Source: AP-15 sp963712825 (GTDB lineage Bacteria > Pseudomonadota > Alphaproteobacteria > ATCC43930 > CGMCC-115725). Taken from it: a DNA stretch of 64,000 nucleotides. The translations under genes were made by a program, and so were the position numbers. Of this stretch, positions 42,523-51,362 are shown in pieces; the stretch's first letter is position 1; each line of letters opens with the position of its first letter. Under the pieces are notes generated by a model. The model searched no databases, was not told the DNA's origin, and saw only the letters and a program-made list of their open reading frames with translations. Where the stretch lies: contig CAVQJP010000025.1 of NCBI GenBank assembly GCA_963712825.1, positions 1 through 64,000 on the forward strand, written 5' to 3'.

Positions 42523-43653
42523 ATGACGGACCGCGCCTCGCAGCACCGCTATACCGCCAACCTGCAGGGCGAAGTCGACAGCGCAGCGCTCTACAAGACG
42601 CTGTCCGAGGCCGAGAAAAATCCGCAATTGGCGCAGGTCTACGCCCGGCTCGGCGCGATCGAGTCGGCGCATGCCGATTTCTGGAAGCGCCAGATCGAGG
42701 CTCTCGGCCAGCGCGTGCCGCAGCTGCGGCCGGGGTTTCGGACGCTGGCCCTGGCTTGGTTGGCGCGCCGGTTTGGCCCGGCCTTTGTGCTGCCGACGGT
42801 CAACACCCTCGAGCAGATGGACAGTGGCACCTATTCGGGGCAACCCGAGGCGGTGGCCGGCGGCCTGCCCGCGGCGGAACGCTCGCATGCGCGGATCATT
42901 GAAGCGCTGGCGGCGCGCTCGCCGACCGCGTTCAGCGGCGCGGCACTGGCGCGGCTCGAAGGCCGGCACCGCGGCTTGGGCGGCAACGCCCTGCGCGCCG
43001 CCGTCCTCGGCGCCAATGACGGGCTCGTCTCCAATCTCAGCCTGGTCATGGGTGTGGCCGGGGCCGCCATGGCCCCGCGTGCGATCCTCGTCACCGGGCT
43101 CGCCGGGTTGCTGGCGGGCGCGTGCTCGATGGCGCTCGGCGAATGGCTGTCGGTCAACACCGCGCGCGAGTCGGCTCAGCGCCAGATCGACACCGAGGCG
43201 AGCGAGTTGGAGCAGATGCCCGAGGAGGAGCAGGAAGAGCTGGCGCTGATCTACCAGGCAAAGGGCCTGCCCGAGGAGCTGGCGAAAACTCTGGCGCAGC
43301 AGCTGATTGCCAACAAAAAGACCGCACTCGACACCCTGGTGCGCGAGGAGCTGGGGATCGACCCCGACGAGCTCGGCGGCTCCGCCTGGGCGGCAGGCGG
43401 CACGTCTTTCCTGCTGTTCTCGGTGGGTGCGATCTTTCCTGTGGCGCCCTATTTCGGGCTTGCCGGCGCGGCGGCGCTCGCCGCCAGCCTGGCCGCGAGC
43501 GGTGTCGCATTGTTCCTGATCGGGGCCGGCACCTCGCTGTTCACCGGGCGCGGCCTCTGGTTTTCCGGTCTGCGCCAGCTGGTGGTCGGTCTTGCTGCCG
43601 CTGGGGTCACCTTTGGCATCGGCCGCCTGATCGGCGCCGCCGTCGCCGGATGA
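42523..43653 (+). CDS. mbfA: Membrane-bound ferritin/iron exporter MbfA
   Basis: The 376-residue protein joins an N-terminal rubrerythrin-like di-iron domain (Glu17, Glu47, His50 among the first ligands) to a C-terminal VIT1/CCC1-type membrane domain (NDGLVSNLSLVMGVAG, GACSMALGEWLSV, and hydrophobic helices at about 290-370). This is the MbfA architecture that exports iron and protects from peroxide in Agrobacterium and Bradyrhizobium, usually under Irr control. I see no Irr box in the short upstream gap. It follows the zinc-ribbon gene by 15 bp. Confidence 0.92.
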   Translation: MTDRASQHRYTANLQGEVDSAALYKTLSEAEKNPQLAQVYARLGAIESAHADFWKRQIEALGQRVPQLRPGFRTLALAWLARRFGPAFVLPTVNTLEQMDSGTYSGQPEAVAGGLPAAERSHARIIEALAARSPTAFSGAALARLEGRHRGLGGNALRAAVLGANDGLVSNLSLVMGVAGAAMAPRAILVTGLAGLLAGACSMALGEWLSVNTARESAQRQIDTEASELEQMPEEEQEELALIYQAKGLPEELAKTLAQQLIANKKTALDTLVREELGIDPDELGGSAWAAGGTSFLLFSVGAIFPVAPYFGLAGAAALAASLAASGVALFLIGAGTSLFTGRGLWFSGLRQLVVGLAAAGVTFGIGRLIGAAVAG

Positions 43654-43661
43654 GACGGGTG

Positions 43662-44309
43662 CTAGTGCCCGCGCGTCAACAGGTTGGTGCGGGCGAGAAA
43701 CTCGGCACGGGCAAGCTGGCGCTCCAATGCCAGACGGTCGGAGACCTTGAGCGGATGATGGGCGCCGGTGAAGGGCGCCCAGCCCGTGCCGTCGAACAGC
43801 AACAGGTTGCCGAGCCCGCTTTCGTCGAGCGTCCAGTTGCGCACCGGCCCGGTGTCGATGTGGATAAAGTCCGAATGCGGATACCAGCCGACCCCGCCGC
43901 GCTGCATCGCCCGCGCGGCTTCCATCGCTGCGGGGAGCCTGGTGTCGAGCGAGATGTCGAGCGCCCGGCCATACATATGCTGGCTGTTCTCGGCGACGCC
44001 GAACATCGTGCGCGCCAGCATCGCGTTGGTTTCGGGGGTGCGGTAGGCGGACAGGACCGTCGCCTTGGCGGCGCCGACCGCGGCCAAAATTTCGGCGAGA
44101 AAATCGAGGACGCCGACATCGATCTGCGTGACCGCGCCGCAGTGAAAATCCCGCAGAAACACGCAAAGCTCGCGGACCACCGGGTCGATTGGGCCATTGT
44201 CGTCCCGATAGGCGCCGTCAAAGGTTTCGCCGGTATGCGGATTGACGAGCCGCAGCCGCCGCACCGCCGCAGGGCGCGGCACGGCCTGCGCCGCCATCGG
44301 CCAAGCCAT
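43662..44309 (-). CDS. DUF882/YcbK-type peptidase-like protein; Tat signal interrupted
   Basis: The mature part matches DUF882 (peptidase M15A-like): HMYGRALDISLD and HSDFIHIDTG contain the zinc-binding residues seen in murein-active relatives. The called start ATG 44309 leaves only MAWPMAAQA, too short for export. Upstream in the same frame, ATG 44348 followed by AAT and then TGA reads on as RQLFSIIAGSMAWPMAAQA. Changing that single TGA to CGA would give MNRRQLFSIIAG, a textbook Tat signal. The gene is thus probably broken by one base or the base is a sequence error. See findings. Confidence 0.8.
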   Translation of the reverse strand: MAWPMAAQAVPRPAAVRRLRLVNPHTGETFDGAYRDDNGPIDPVVRELCVFLRDFHCGAVTQIDVGVLDFLAEILAAVGAAKATVLSAYRTPETNAMLARTMFGVAENSQHMYGRALDISLDTRLPAAMEAARAMQRGGVGWYPHSDFIHIDTGPVRNWTLDESGLGNLLLFDGTGWAPFTGAHHPLKVSDRLALERQLARAEFLARTNLLTRGH

Positions 44310-44487
44310 CGAGCCGGCGATGATCGAGAACAGCTGGCGTCAATTCATTTCCGACAATAACGCAGATCCCGTGGGAATTGCACGGCGGAAGTCCGGGGCG
44401 CAGGTGGCTATCCGACAATAAACTTGAACCGATTACCAGTAGCTTAGACAACGGAAATTTTGTTATCGGCGGTAGGGCTTCGCCGGA

Positions 44488-47007
44488 TCAGAAGCGCTGC
44501 AGCAATCGGTCGATATAGTCGCGTTCGATTTGCGGCCGGTCGCGCTCGCCGGCGCGGCGGCGAAGCTCGTCGAGAATCTCGCGGGCTTTTTGCATCGTAT
44601 TGTTGTCGGGAATTTTGACGTCGCCCTGATCGAAGGCCCCGCCATTGGTCACCGGGCGGCCGAGCGGGTCGCGATCCATCCCGTCGCGGCGCTGGCCAAA
44701 GCCGAACTCGTCGCCGCGCGCGTCGCCGCGGCCGAGGGCATTTCCGAGGCGCTGCTGCATCTGCTGGGCAAACTCCCGCGCCGCCTGCTGCAGCTGGTCG
44801 AGCGCGTCGGTCTGCGGCGCGATCGCGTCGCCGGGGCGGCCTTGGCGCAGCGCCCGCGCCGCGTCGTTCATCGCCCGCTCGGCCCGGCCCAGCGGGTCGG
44901 GGATGTCGCCGAGCCCGTCACCCATCCGCCGCATCATCTCGCCGAGCGCGTGGCGCAACGCCTCCTGCCGCCCGGCGGCGTCCCCGAGATCTCCGTTCCC
45001 GCCCCGCGGGGCGGGTCCTTGCCGCGACGCGCCCTGCTGCCCGCCCCCGCGCTCGCCGGGCATCCCGCGCTCGCCCGGCATTCCGGTCTGGCCTTGCTCG
45101 GATTGCTGCTCCGCGCGAAAGCTGCGGTCGAGCAGCTGCTGCTGGCGCTGCATCAGCTCGCGCATCCCGCGCATCATCTGCTGCGCTTCGTTCGCGCCCT
45201 GCTGCGATCTTTGGCCGGGTCCCGCCATCCGCAGGTTTTCGAGCATGTTCTGCAGCTCGGAGAGCAATTGACGCGCCGCCTCGCGCTGGCCGTTCTTTGC
45301 CAATTCCTGGGCGCGGTCGAGCATTCGCTGGAGGTCGCGGCTGGTCACCATTTGCTGCGACCGGTCGGCGGACTGCCGGTTCTGTTCGGGATGCCGCGCC
45401 ATGTTTTCCGCAAGCTTTTGCATGTAGCGGTCGAGCGCCTGGCGCAATTCGCTCATCAGACGGTCGATTTCCTGGTCGGGGGCGTTCTTGGCCAGCGCGT
45501 CCTGCAATTGGCGCTGCAGCCGGCGCACTTCGTTCTCAGCCAATGACGCGCCGCGGTCCTCGACCCGCAGGGCGGTGTCCCACAGCAGCTGCTGGACCTC
45601 GGCGACCGAGGCCGCGTCGGCATGCAGGCGCAAGCGCTGCTGCGCCACGCGCAACGCCAGAAACACGACCGCGTCGTTACCGTAAAGCTGCGGGCGCGAC
45701 TGCAGGTCCCCGAGGATTTCCGCCACCGGCAGCCGGGAGTTGGGATCCTTTGCCAGCTCCTTGCGCTGGTCGATGATCGCTCGCGCAATCGGGTTGTGGA
45801 ACACCCGCTCGGGCAATGTCATCAGCAGCGGCGCGCTTTCGCCGGTCTGGCCCAGCGCGTCGGCGGCGACGAGCCGGATTTCGACCGGCAGACCGGCCCA
45901 GGGATGGGCGGTCAGGTCGTGGTAGCTGGTCGCCTGCGCGTCCTTCAGGTGCAGCCCCGGCAATGGCAGGTCGAGCTCGATCTTGTCGCCGGGCTTGCCG
46001 CCGGATGGGGTTCCCTGGCGGCGGATCACCGCCTTGACGCTCTCGACCCCGTAATCGTCGTCTGCGCGGTAGTCGATGCGCAGCGCCTGCCGCACCGTCG
46101 CTTGCGGCGGCCGGGCAAAGGCGACGGTCGGCGGGTTGTCGGGAATAATCTCGATCGGCCAGCTGCCGAGCGCCGCCCCGGCCTGCGTCACGGCGATGCG
46201 CCTGCCCGATTTCAGCGTTGCCCGAGCCCGGAAATCCTCTTTGTCGACCGCGTCGAAAGCGCTGGTTTTGCCGTCGATTTCCAGACGCGGCGCACCGCTT
46301 CCGCCGTGCACCTGCGCCAACAGGATGCTGCCGGTCGGGATGCGGATCGTGGCGCTGTTCTCGGGACGCAGAAATTGCGGGGCGAGACCGGTGTAGTCGG
46401 GCGGCGTGACCCAGATGTCGAGGCTGGCGGCGATGGCCGGCGCACCGCCGTCGAGGCTCGGCGTCACCGCGCGCAGCAGCCGCTCGCGCCAGTCGCCGCC
46501 GGCGTCGACCGCCGCGAGCAGCAGTAGAATCGCCAGCACCGCGCGCACGCCCCACGGGTCGCGGGCGGCAAAGCCGGCCGCCGGCATGCCGACCCGCAAA
46601 TGCCGCGCCGCCGCCGCCATCCGCTGGCGATGGGCTTCCCACAGCCCGGCGGCCTGCGGATCGAGCGGCGCGCTCGGCCGATCGCAAAGCGCCTGGAGCG
46701 GCCGGTGAGGCAAGCCGCTCGCCCGCTCGACGCGGCGCCGCGCCGCACCGCCGTTGGGCACCGAGACGCCGCGGAACGCGGCCGCGAGCGCCAGCAGAAA
46801 GCCGCCGCCAAAGCCCAGCAGCACGGCACCGTGCGCGAGGCCCGGCAGCAGCGGCAGCAGACCAAAGAAGGCGAGGATCAAGAACAGCGCGAGGACCGCC
46901 ACCGCCGGCCAACAAGCGGGCCACACCCGCTCCCAGGTCAGCGCGGCGCGGGCGAGCCGCAACCGCATCCCGAAGGGCGGCGTCGGATGGGCCGAGCGGT
47001 CGGTCAT
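44488..47007 (-). CDS. TIGR02302/DUF4175 family membrane protein
   Basis: The 839-residue protein has two or three N-terminal transmembrane helices (about 34-55, 60-80 and 150-165) and a long C-terminal periplasmic helical region rich in Gln/Arg (about 560-700), the layout of the alphaproteobacterial TIGR02302 (DUF4175) family. Function is unknown. Its start overlaps the lysA stop (ATGA), and this gene order is conserved in the class. No frame break is seen. Confidence 0.9.
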   Translation of the reverse strand: MTDRSAHPTPPFGMRLRLARAALTWERVWPACWPAVAVLALFLILAFFGLLPLLPGLAHGAVLLGFGGGFLLALAAAFRGVSVPNGGAARRRVERASGLPHRPLQALCDRPSAPLDPQAAGLWEAHRQRMAAAARHLRVGMPAAGFAARDPWGVRAVLAILLLLAAVDAGGDWRERLLRAVTPSLDGGAPAIAASLDIWVTPPDYTGLAPQFLRPENSATIRIPTGSILLAQVHGGSGAPRLEIDGKTSAFDAVDKEDFRARATLKSGRRIAVTQAGAALGSWPIEIIPDNPPTVAFARPPQATVRQALRIDYRADDDYGVESVKAVIRRQGTPSGGKPGDKIELDLPLPGLHLKDAQATSYHDLTAHPWAGLPVEIRLVAADALGQTGESAPLLMTLPERVFHNPIARAIIDQRKELAKDPNSRLPVAEILGDLQSRPQLYGNDAVVFLALRVAQQRLRLHADAASVAEVQQLLWDTALRVEDRGASLAENEVRRLQRQLQDALAKNAPDQEIDRLMSELRQALDRYMQKLAENMARHPEQNRQSADRSQQMVTSRDLQRMLDRAQELAKNGQREAARQLLSELQNMLENLRMAGPGQRSQQGANEAQQMMRGMRELMQRQQQLLDRSFRAEQQSEQGQTGMPGERGMPGERGGGQQGASRQGPAPRGGNGDLGDAAGRQEALRHALGEMMRRMGDGLGDIPDPLGRAERAMNDAARALRQGRPGDAIAPQTDALDQLQQAAREFAQQMQQRLGNALGRGDARGDEFGFGQRRDGMDRDPLGRPVTNGGAFDQGDVKIPDNNTMQKAREILDELRRRAGERDRPQIERDYIDRLLQRF

Positions 47008-48308
47008 GCGGCACCTCTGTTGCGCCCTGGCCCGGCAGCGCGATCATCGAGCCAGGCGGGAATAGTATCGAGCGCCATCATCGCGTCATAGCTCGGCCGC
47101 GCCCGGATCACATCATGGCGGGCGGCGGAGACCAGCACCTCCGGCACCAGCAGGCGGCTGTTGTAGGTCGAGCTCATCACCGCGCCATAAGCGCCGGCGG
47201 CGGTGAAGGCGATCAGATCCCCTTCGGCCAACGGCGGCAGATCGCGACCGACGGCAAAGGTGTCGCCGGACTCGCAAACCGGCCCGACGACATCCGCGGG
47301 CGCGGGTGTTGCTCCCGGCGGCGGCAGCCGGACCGGCACCACATCGTGCCAAGCGTCGTAAAGCGCCGGGCGGATCAAGTCGTTCATCGCCGCGTCGACA
47401 ACAACAAACCGCCGGGCGGCGCCTCTTTTGACATAGAGCACGCGCGAGACGAGGATACCGGCCGGCCCAGTCAACACCCGTCCCGGTTCAAACGCCAGCG
47501 CCAGGCCAAGGCCGCCAAAAGCCTGACGAACCGTCCGGGCGTAGGCGGCGGGTTCCGGCGGCTCCTCGCCGTGATAGCGAATGCCGAGCCCGCCGCCCAA
47601 ATCGACGCGCTCGACCGCAAGCCCGGCGCCGCGCAAGGCGTGCACCAATTCCGCAACGCGTTCGAAGGCGCGCCGATAGGGATCGAGGTCGGTGAGCTGC
47701 GAGCCGATATGGACGGCGAGGCCGCAAGGCGCAATGCCGGGCAGCGCTGCTGCAAGACGATAGGCCTCGGCCGCCTCGTCGAGCTCGATGCCGAATTTGT
47801 TTTCCTTTTTGCCGGTCGCGATCTTGGCGTGGGTCAGCGCGTCGACATCGGGGTTAATTCTGACCGCGATCGGCGCGGTCAGCCCCGCTCCGGTTGCGAC
47901 CGCGCTGAGAAGGCGAAGCTCGGCCACCAACTCGACATTGATCTGGTGGATGCCGGCGGCGAGCGCCGCCGTCATCTCCTGCGCCGTTTTGCCGACGCCG
48001 GAGAAAACGATGCGTTCCGGCGGGACGCCGGCGGCGAGCGCGCGCCGCAATTCGCCCTCGGAGACGACGTCGGCGCCGGCCCCGAGGCGCGCGAACAGGC
48101 GCAGCACGGCGAGGTTGGAGTTCGCCTTGACGGCATAGCAAATCAGCGGGTGTTCCGGGGCGAAAGCCTCGGCAAAGCGCCGATAGCGGTCGGCGAAAGC
48201 GGCTGCCGAATACAGATACAGCGGCGTGCCGACGGCGTCGGCGATCTCCCGCACCGAGGTTTGCTCGGCGTAGAGCTCGCCACCGCGATAGTTGAAAAAC
48301 TCACTCAC
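47004..48308 (-). CDS. lysA: Diaminopimelate decarboxylase LysA
   Basis: LysA makes lysine from meso-DAP with PLP. GTG 48308 gives the conserved N-terminus (SEFFNYRGGELYAEQ) and overlaps the lipoprotein stop by 8 bp; the track of possible longer starts is rejected. Lys61 in CYAVKANSN is the PLP lysine; SVRINPDVDA-type and HIGSQL motifs and a C-terminal CESGDTFA follow. Length 434 is normal. It sits in argH-lipoprotein-lysA-DUF4175. Confidence 0.95.
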   Translation of the reverse strand: MSEFFNYRGGELYAEQTSVREIADAVGTPLYLYSAAAFADRYRRFAEAFAPEHPLICYAVKANSNLAVLRLFARLGAGADVVSEGELRRALAAGVPPERIVFSGVGKTAQEMTAALAAGIHQINVELVAELRLLSAVATGAGLTAPIAVRINPDVDALTHAKIATGKKENKFGIELDEAAEAYRLAAALPGIAPCGLAVHIGSQLTDLDPYRRAFERVAELVHALRGAGLAVERVDLGGGLGIRYHGEEPPEPAAYARTVRQAFGGLGLALAFEPGRVLTGPAGILVSRVLYVKRGAARRFVVVDAAMNDLIRPALYDAWHDVVPVRLPPPGATPAPADVVGPVCESGDTFAVGRDLPPLAEGDLIAFTAAGAYGAVMSSTYNSRLLVPEVLVSAARHDVIRARPSYDAMMALDTIPAWLDDRAAGPGRNRGAA

Positions 48309-48486
48309 GCGGGTAAGACCGCGGGTAGACATTGGGCACGTCGGTCGGCGGATGGGGCGGGCCTTTTTTCCCGCAATCGGCGAGCCCGAGGGCGGCGACC
48401 AGCAAAATGAGGGCGCCGCAGGCCCGCCGCGCACGCGCATCTCGGCGAAGACCGCAGACCTGCGGAAGCAACCGCCTGCGCCTCAC
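48301..48486 (-). CDS. Small lipoprotein between argH and lysA (LptM-like)
   Basis: The 61-residue product from GTG 48486 (overlapping the argH stop) has a basic N-terminus, a hydrophobic core (GALILLVAALGLADC) and then GKKGPPHPPTDVPNVYPRSYP, typical of the small lipoprotein found at this place in alphaproteobacteria. The residue before the lipidated Cys is Asp (LADC), which is unusual for a lipobox. It may therefore be poorly processed. In other bacteria LptM assists LptD assembly; a similar role is plausible but unproven here. Confidence 0.7.
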   Translation of the reverse strand: MRRRRLLPQVCGLRRDARARRACGALILLVAALGLADCGKKGPPHPPTDVPNVYPRSYPRE

Positions 48487-49895
48487 CGCAGATATCTCTG
48501 TCTCGCGGCGGCAGCCGCGGCGCGGACCCGGTTTGGTGCGGTTCCGCCATAGCTGGTGCGGCTTGCGGCCGAGCGCGCGGGATCGAGCACGTCGTAGACC
48601 GCGCCGGAAATGCCGGGCTCGACCGCCTGCAGCTCGCCGAGCGGCAGCCCGGCGAGGGTGCAGTCGAGCGCCTCGGCGCGCTTGACGATCTGTCCGGTCG
48701 CGTGATGGGCGCGGCGGAACGGCAGCCCGGCCACCCGCACCAGCCAATCCGCGAGATCCGTCGCGGTGGCAAAGCCGCGCCCGGCGGCGGCGCGCAGCCG
48801 CTCGCGGTCGGGTCGCATGTCGCGCACCATCCCGGCGGTCGCGGCGAGGCAAAGCTCGAGCGCGTCGGCGGCCTCGAACACCGGGATCTTGTCCTCCTGC
48901 ATGTCCTTGCCATAGGCGAGCGGCAGCCCCTTCATGACCGTCAGCAATGCGATAAGCGACCCATTGAGCCGCCCGGTCTTGGCGCGCACCAGTTCGGCGG
49001 CGTCCGGGTTGCGCTTTTGCGGCATGATCGAGCTGCCGGTCGTAAACGCGTCGCTGAGCGCCACAAAGCCGAACCCGTCGCTGCACCACAGCACAATTTC
49101 CTCGGCAAACCGCGACAGGTGGGTCCCGGCGAGCGCCGCGGCGGCCAGGAATTCGATCGCGAAGTCGCGGTCCGAGACGGCATCGAGCGAGTTTGCCATC
49201 GGCCGGTCGAACCCCATCGCCGCAGCGGTCGCCTCGCGGTCGATCGGGAACGAGGTGCCGGCGAGCGCCGCCGCTCCCAGCGGCAACTCGTTCAGCCGCC
49301 GCCGGCAGTCGGCGAGCCGCCCGCGGTCGCGCCCGATCATCTCGACATAGGCCAAGAGATGATGGCCGAAGGTCACCGGCTGGGCGATCTGCAGATGGGT
49401 AAAGCCCGGCATCACGGTGTCGGCTTCATCCTCGGCGCGGTCGATCAGCGCCGCCTGCAAATCCTCCATCGCGCTGTCGGTGCGGTCGATCGCCGCGCGC
49501 AGCCACAGCCGCAGATCGGTTGCCACCTGGTCGTTGCGCGAGCGCGCGGTGTGAAGACGCCCGGCGGCGGGCCCGATAAGCTCGGCAAGACGCGCCTCGA
49601 CATTCATGTGGATGTCTTCATGCGCCTCGCTGAAGGCGAAAGCGCCGGTTTCGATCTCCGTCCGGATTTGGTCTAGACCGGCGGCGATCGCCGCGCCATC
49701 TTCGGGTGACAGGATGCCCTGCGCCATCAGCATCGCGCAATGCACCTTCGAGCCGGCGATGTCTTCCGCCCACAGCCGCTTGTCGAAGTCGATCGACGCG
49801 TTGATACGGCGCATGATCTCGGCCGGTCCGGTCGCAAAACGCCCACCCCACTGCGTATTCGCCGCCGCACCGGCCGGTTTTGGCTGGCGGCTCAT
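48483..49895 (-). CDS. argH: Argininosuccinate lyase ArgH
   Basis: ArgH releases arginine and fumarate from argininosuccinate, the last step of arginine synthesis. The 470-residue protein has WGGRFATGPAEIM, HTARSRNDQVATDLRLW and the superfamily signature GSSIMPQKRNPDAAELVRAK. ATG 49895 follows the usual family start (MSRQPK...TQWGGRF). It heads a minus-strand operon and is divergent from tlpA with only 33 bp between starts. Confidence 0.96.
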   Translation of the reverse strand: MSRQPKPAGAAANTQWGGRFATGPAEIMRRINASIDFDKRLWAEDIAGSKVHCAMLMAQGILSPEDGAAIAAGLDQIRTEIETGAFAFSEAHEDIHMNVEARLAELIGPAAGRLHTARSRNDQVATDLRLWLRAAIDRTDSAMEDLQAALIDRAEDEADTVMPGFTHLQIAQPVTFGHHLLAYVEMIGRDRGRLADCRRRLNELPLGAAALAGTSFPIDREATAAAMGFDRPMANSLDAVSDRDFAIEFLAAAALAGTHLSRFAEEIVLWCSDGFGFVALSDAFTTGSSIMPQKRNPDAAELVRAKTGRLNGSLIALLTVMKGLPLAYGKDMQEDKIPVFEAADALELCLAATAGMVRDMRPDRERLRAAAGRGFATATDLADWLVRVAGLPFRRAHHATGQIVKRAEALDCTLAGLPLGELQAVEPGISGAVYDVLDPARSAASRTSYGGTAPNRVRAAAAAARQRYLR

Positions 49896-49928
49896 ACGCG
49901 GCCCCGGCCGCAAAGAAGGAAAGAGAGC

Positions 49929-50513
49929 ATGAGATCGGCTTGCGCCGCCTTGCTGGCCCTGGTGATGGTTCTGCCGGCCGCCATTTCGACGGCGCGGGCC
50001 GAGCTGGCGGCAGACCAGGCCCCGCTCGGGCAATTCGTCCCGGCAACGCCGCCGCAGCCGGTACCCAAGGTCGACTTCACCGACGCGGCGGGAAGAGCGG
50101 TCAGTCTCGAGGATTTCGCCGGCAAGCTCGTGCTCGTCAATCTGTGGGCCACCTGGTGCGCGCCGTGCCGCCGTGAGATGCCGTCGCTCGAGCAACTGCA
50201 GACCCGGCTCGGAGACAAGCTCGCGATCCTCGCGATATCCGAGGATATCGGCGGCAGCAAGGCGGTCGCCCCGTTTGTCGCAAAGCTCGGGCTCAAGGCG
50301 GTCAAGGTCTATCTCGATCCGAAAAACGCGGTCAGCCAGGCCTTCAAGGTCGACGGCCTGCCGACCAGCGTGTTGATCGACCGCCGGGGCCGGGTGCTCG
50401 GACGCGTCGAAGGCGAGGCCGACTGGGTTTCGCCCAAGATGCTGGCGGTAATCGGGCCGCTGTTGACCCCGGACGACATCGTCAAGACGTCGTTCCCGCA
50501 AACGCGCCCTTGA
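49929..50513 (+). CDS. tlpA: Thiol:disulfide interchange protein TlpA family
   Basis: The 194-residue exported protein has a signal peptide (about 1-24, MRSACAALLALVMVLPAAI) and a thioredoxin fold with WATWCAPCRREMP, the TlpA-type active site. It probably reduces or matures periplasmic apo-cytochromes or copper-site proteins. ATG 49929 follows AAGGAAAGAG. It is divergently oriented from argH, as seen in many alphaproteobacteria. Its 3' end overlaps the convergent esterase gene by 32 bp. Confidence 0.92.
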   Translation: MRSACAALLALVMVLPAAISTARAELAADQAPLGQFVPATPPQPVPKVDFTDAAGRAVSLEDFAGKLVLVNLWATWCAPCRREMPSLEQLQTRLGDKLAILAISEDIGGSKAVAPFVAKLGLKAVKVYLDPKNAVSQAFKVDGLPTSVLIDRRGRVLGRVEGEADWVSPKMLAVIGPLLTPDDIVKTSFPQTRP

Positions 50514-51147
50514 GGAAATCGCCACCGCGGCGCAGCCCCTCCTCGCTGATCGAATGGCCGATGCCGGGGCAGCTCATGCTGTCGACCGGAACGCCCGCCT
50601 GCTTCAGCACGGCTTCGGCCGCGGCGAGCGAAGCGTAGGGAACGAGCGGGTCCTCGGTGCCGTGAACCAACAGCACCGGCGGCCGTGAACGCAGCTCGGA
50701 CGGGAGCAGTTCGGGCGCCAGCAGCCGTCCCGAATAGCCGACGATGCCGGCCGCGGGCCGCGCCCGCCGCAGCCCGACAAAAAGCGACATCATCGTGCCC
50801 TGCGAAAAGCCGACGAGCGCCAGTGCTGTGTCGTCGAGTCCGCGCTCAGCCAATGCCTCGTCGACAAACGCGTCGAGGATCGGCGCCGCCGCGCGCACCC
50901 CGGCGAGAACCGCCGGCGGGCTGCGGTCCTGCGAGCTGAACCATTGATAGCCATAGGCCGCCATGTCGCACGGAAAGGGTGCGTTGGGCGACACGAACTC
51001 GGCTTGCGGGAGGAACGGCGCCCAATGGGGGGCGAGCCCGATCAGGTCGTTGCCGTCGGCGCCAAGCCCGTGCAGCAGGATGACGAGCTGCTTCGGCTGG
51101 CCGCCCGCGGCCGGCGGGCGCGAAGGTCCGGAGAGTTTGGGCAACAT
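50482..51147 (-). CDS. Alpha/beta hydrolase, carboxylesterase/phospholipase type
   Basis: The 221-residue enzyme of the phospholipase/carboxylesterase (Abhydrolase_2) family has VILLHGLGADGNDLI, GFSQGTMMSL with the nucleophile serine, HGTEDPLVP and GIGHSISEEG with the catalytic Asp and His. ATG 51147 (GGAAAGA upstream) fits; ATG 51174 is an alternative. It is convergent with tlpA. Substrate unknown, likely a short acyl ester or lysophospholipid. Confidence 0.9.
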   Translation of the reverse strand: MLPKLSGPSRPPAAGGQPKQLVILLHGLGADGNDLIGLAPHWAPFLPQAEFVSPNAPFPCDMAAYGYQWFSSQDRSPPAVLAGVRAAAPILDAFVDEALAERGLDDTALALVGFSQGTMMSLFVGLRRARPAAGIVGYSGRLLAPELLPSELRSRPPVLLVHGTEDPLVPYASLAAAEAVLKQAGVPVDSMSCPGIGHSISEEGLRRGGDFLKGAFAGTTS

Positions 51148-51362
51148 CGGCGGGGTCTTTCCGAAAGCCGGCATAAGCACATAGGCATAACCGAAAGCCG
51201 GCCCCGCTGTCACCCGCGGCCATGACAGCAATCGCCGACAGGGATCGCTCGCCTCAATGATCGCCGCTGCACCATCAAGCGCGCCGGCGAGACCCGCTCT
51301 CGGGCTGGCGCCGTGGGGCGCCTCGGGTTATGTGATCGGGAACAACAAGGGATTGAACCGGC

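Noticed and set aside
41392..44166. 924-codon open frame on the minus strand crossing the acyl-CoA dehydrogenase small subunit, zinc-ribbon and mbfA genes
   Set aside because: It is antisense to three confident genes; long antisense frames are expected in DNA of this GC content and the sequence is Arg/Ala-rich noise.
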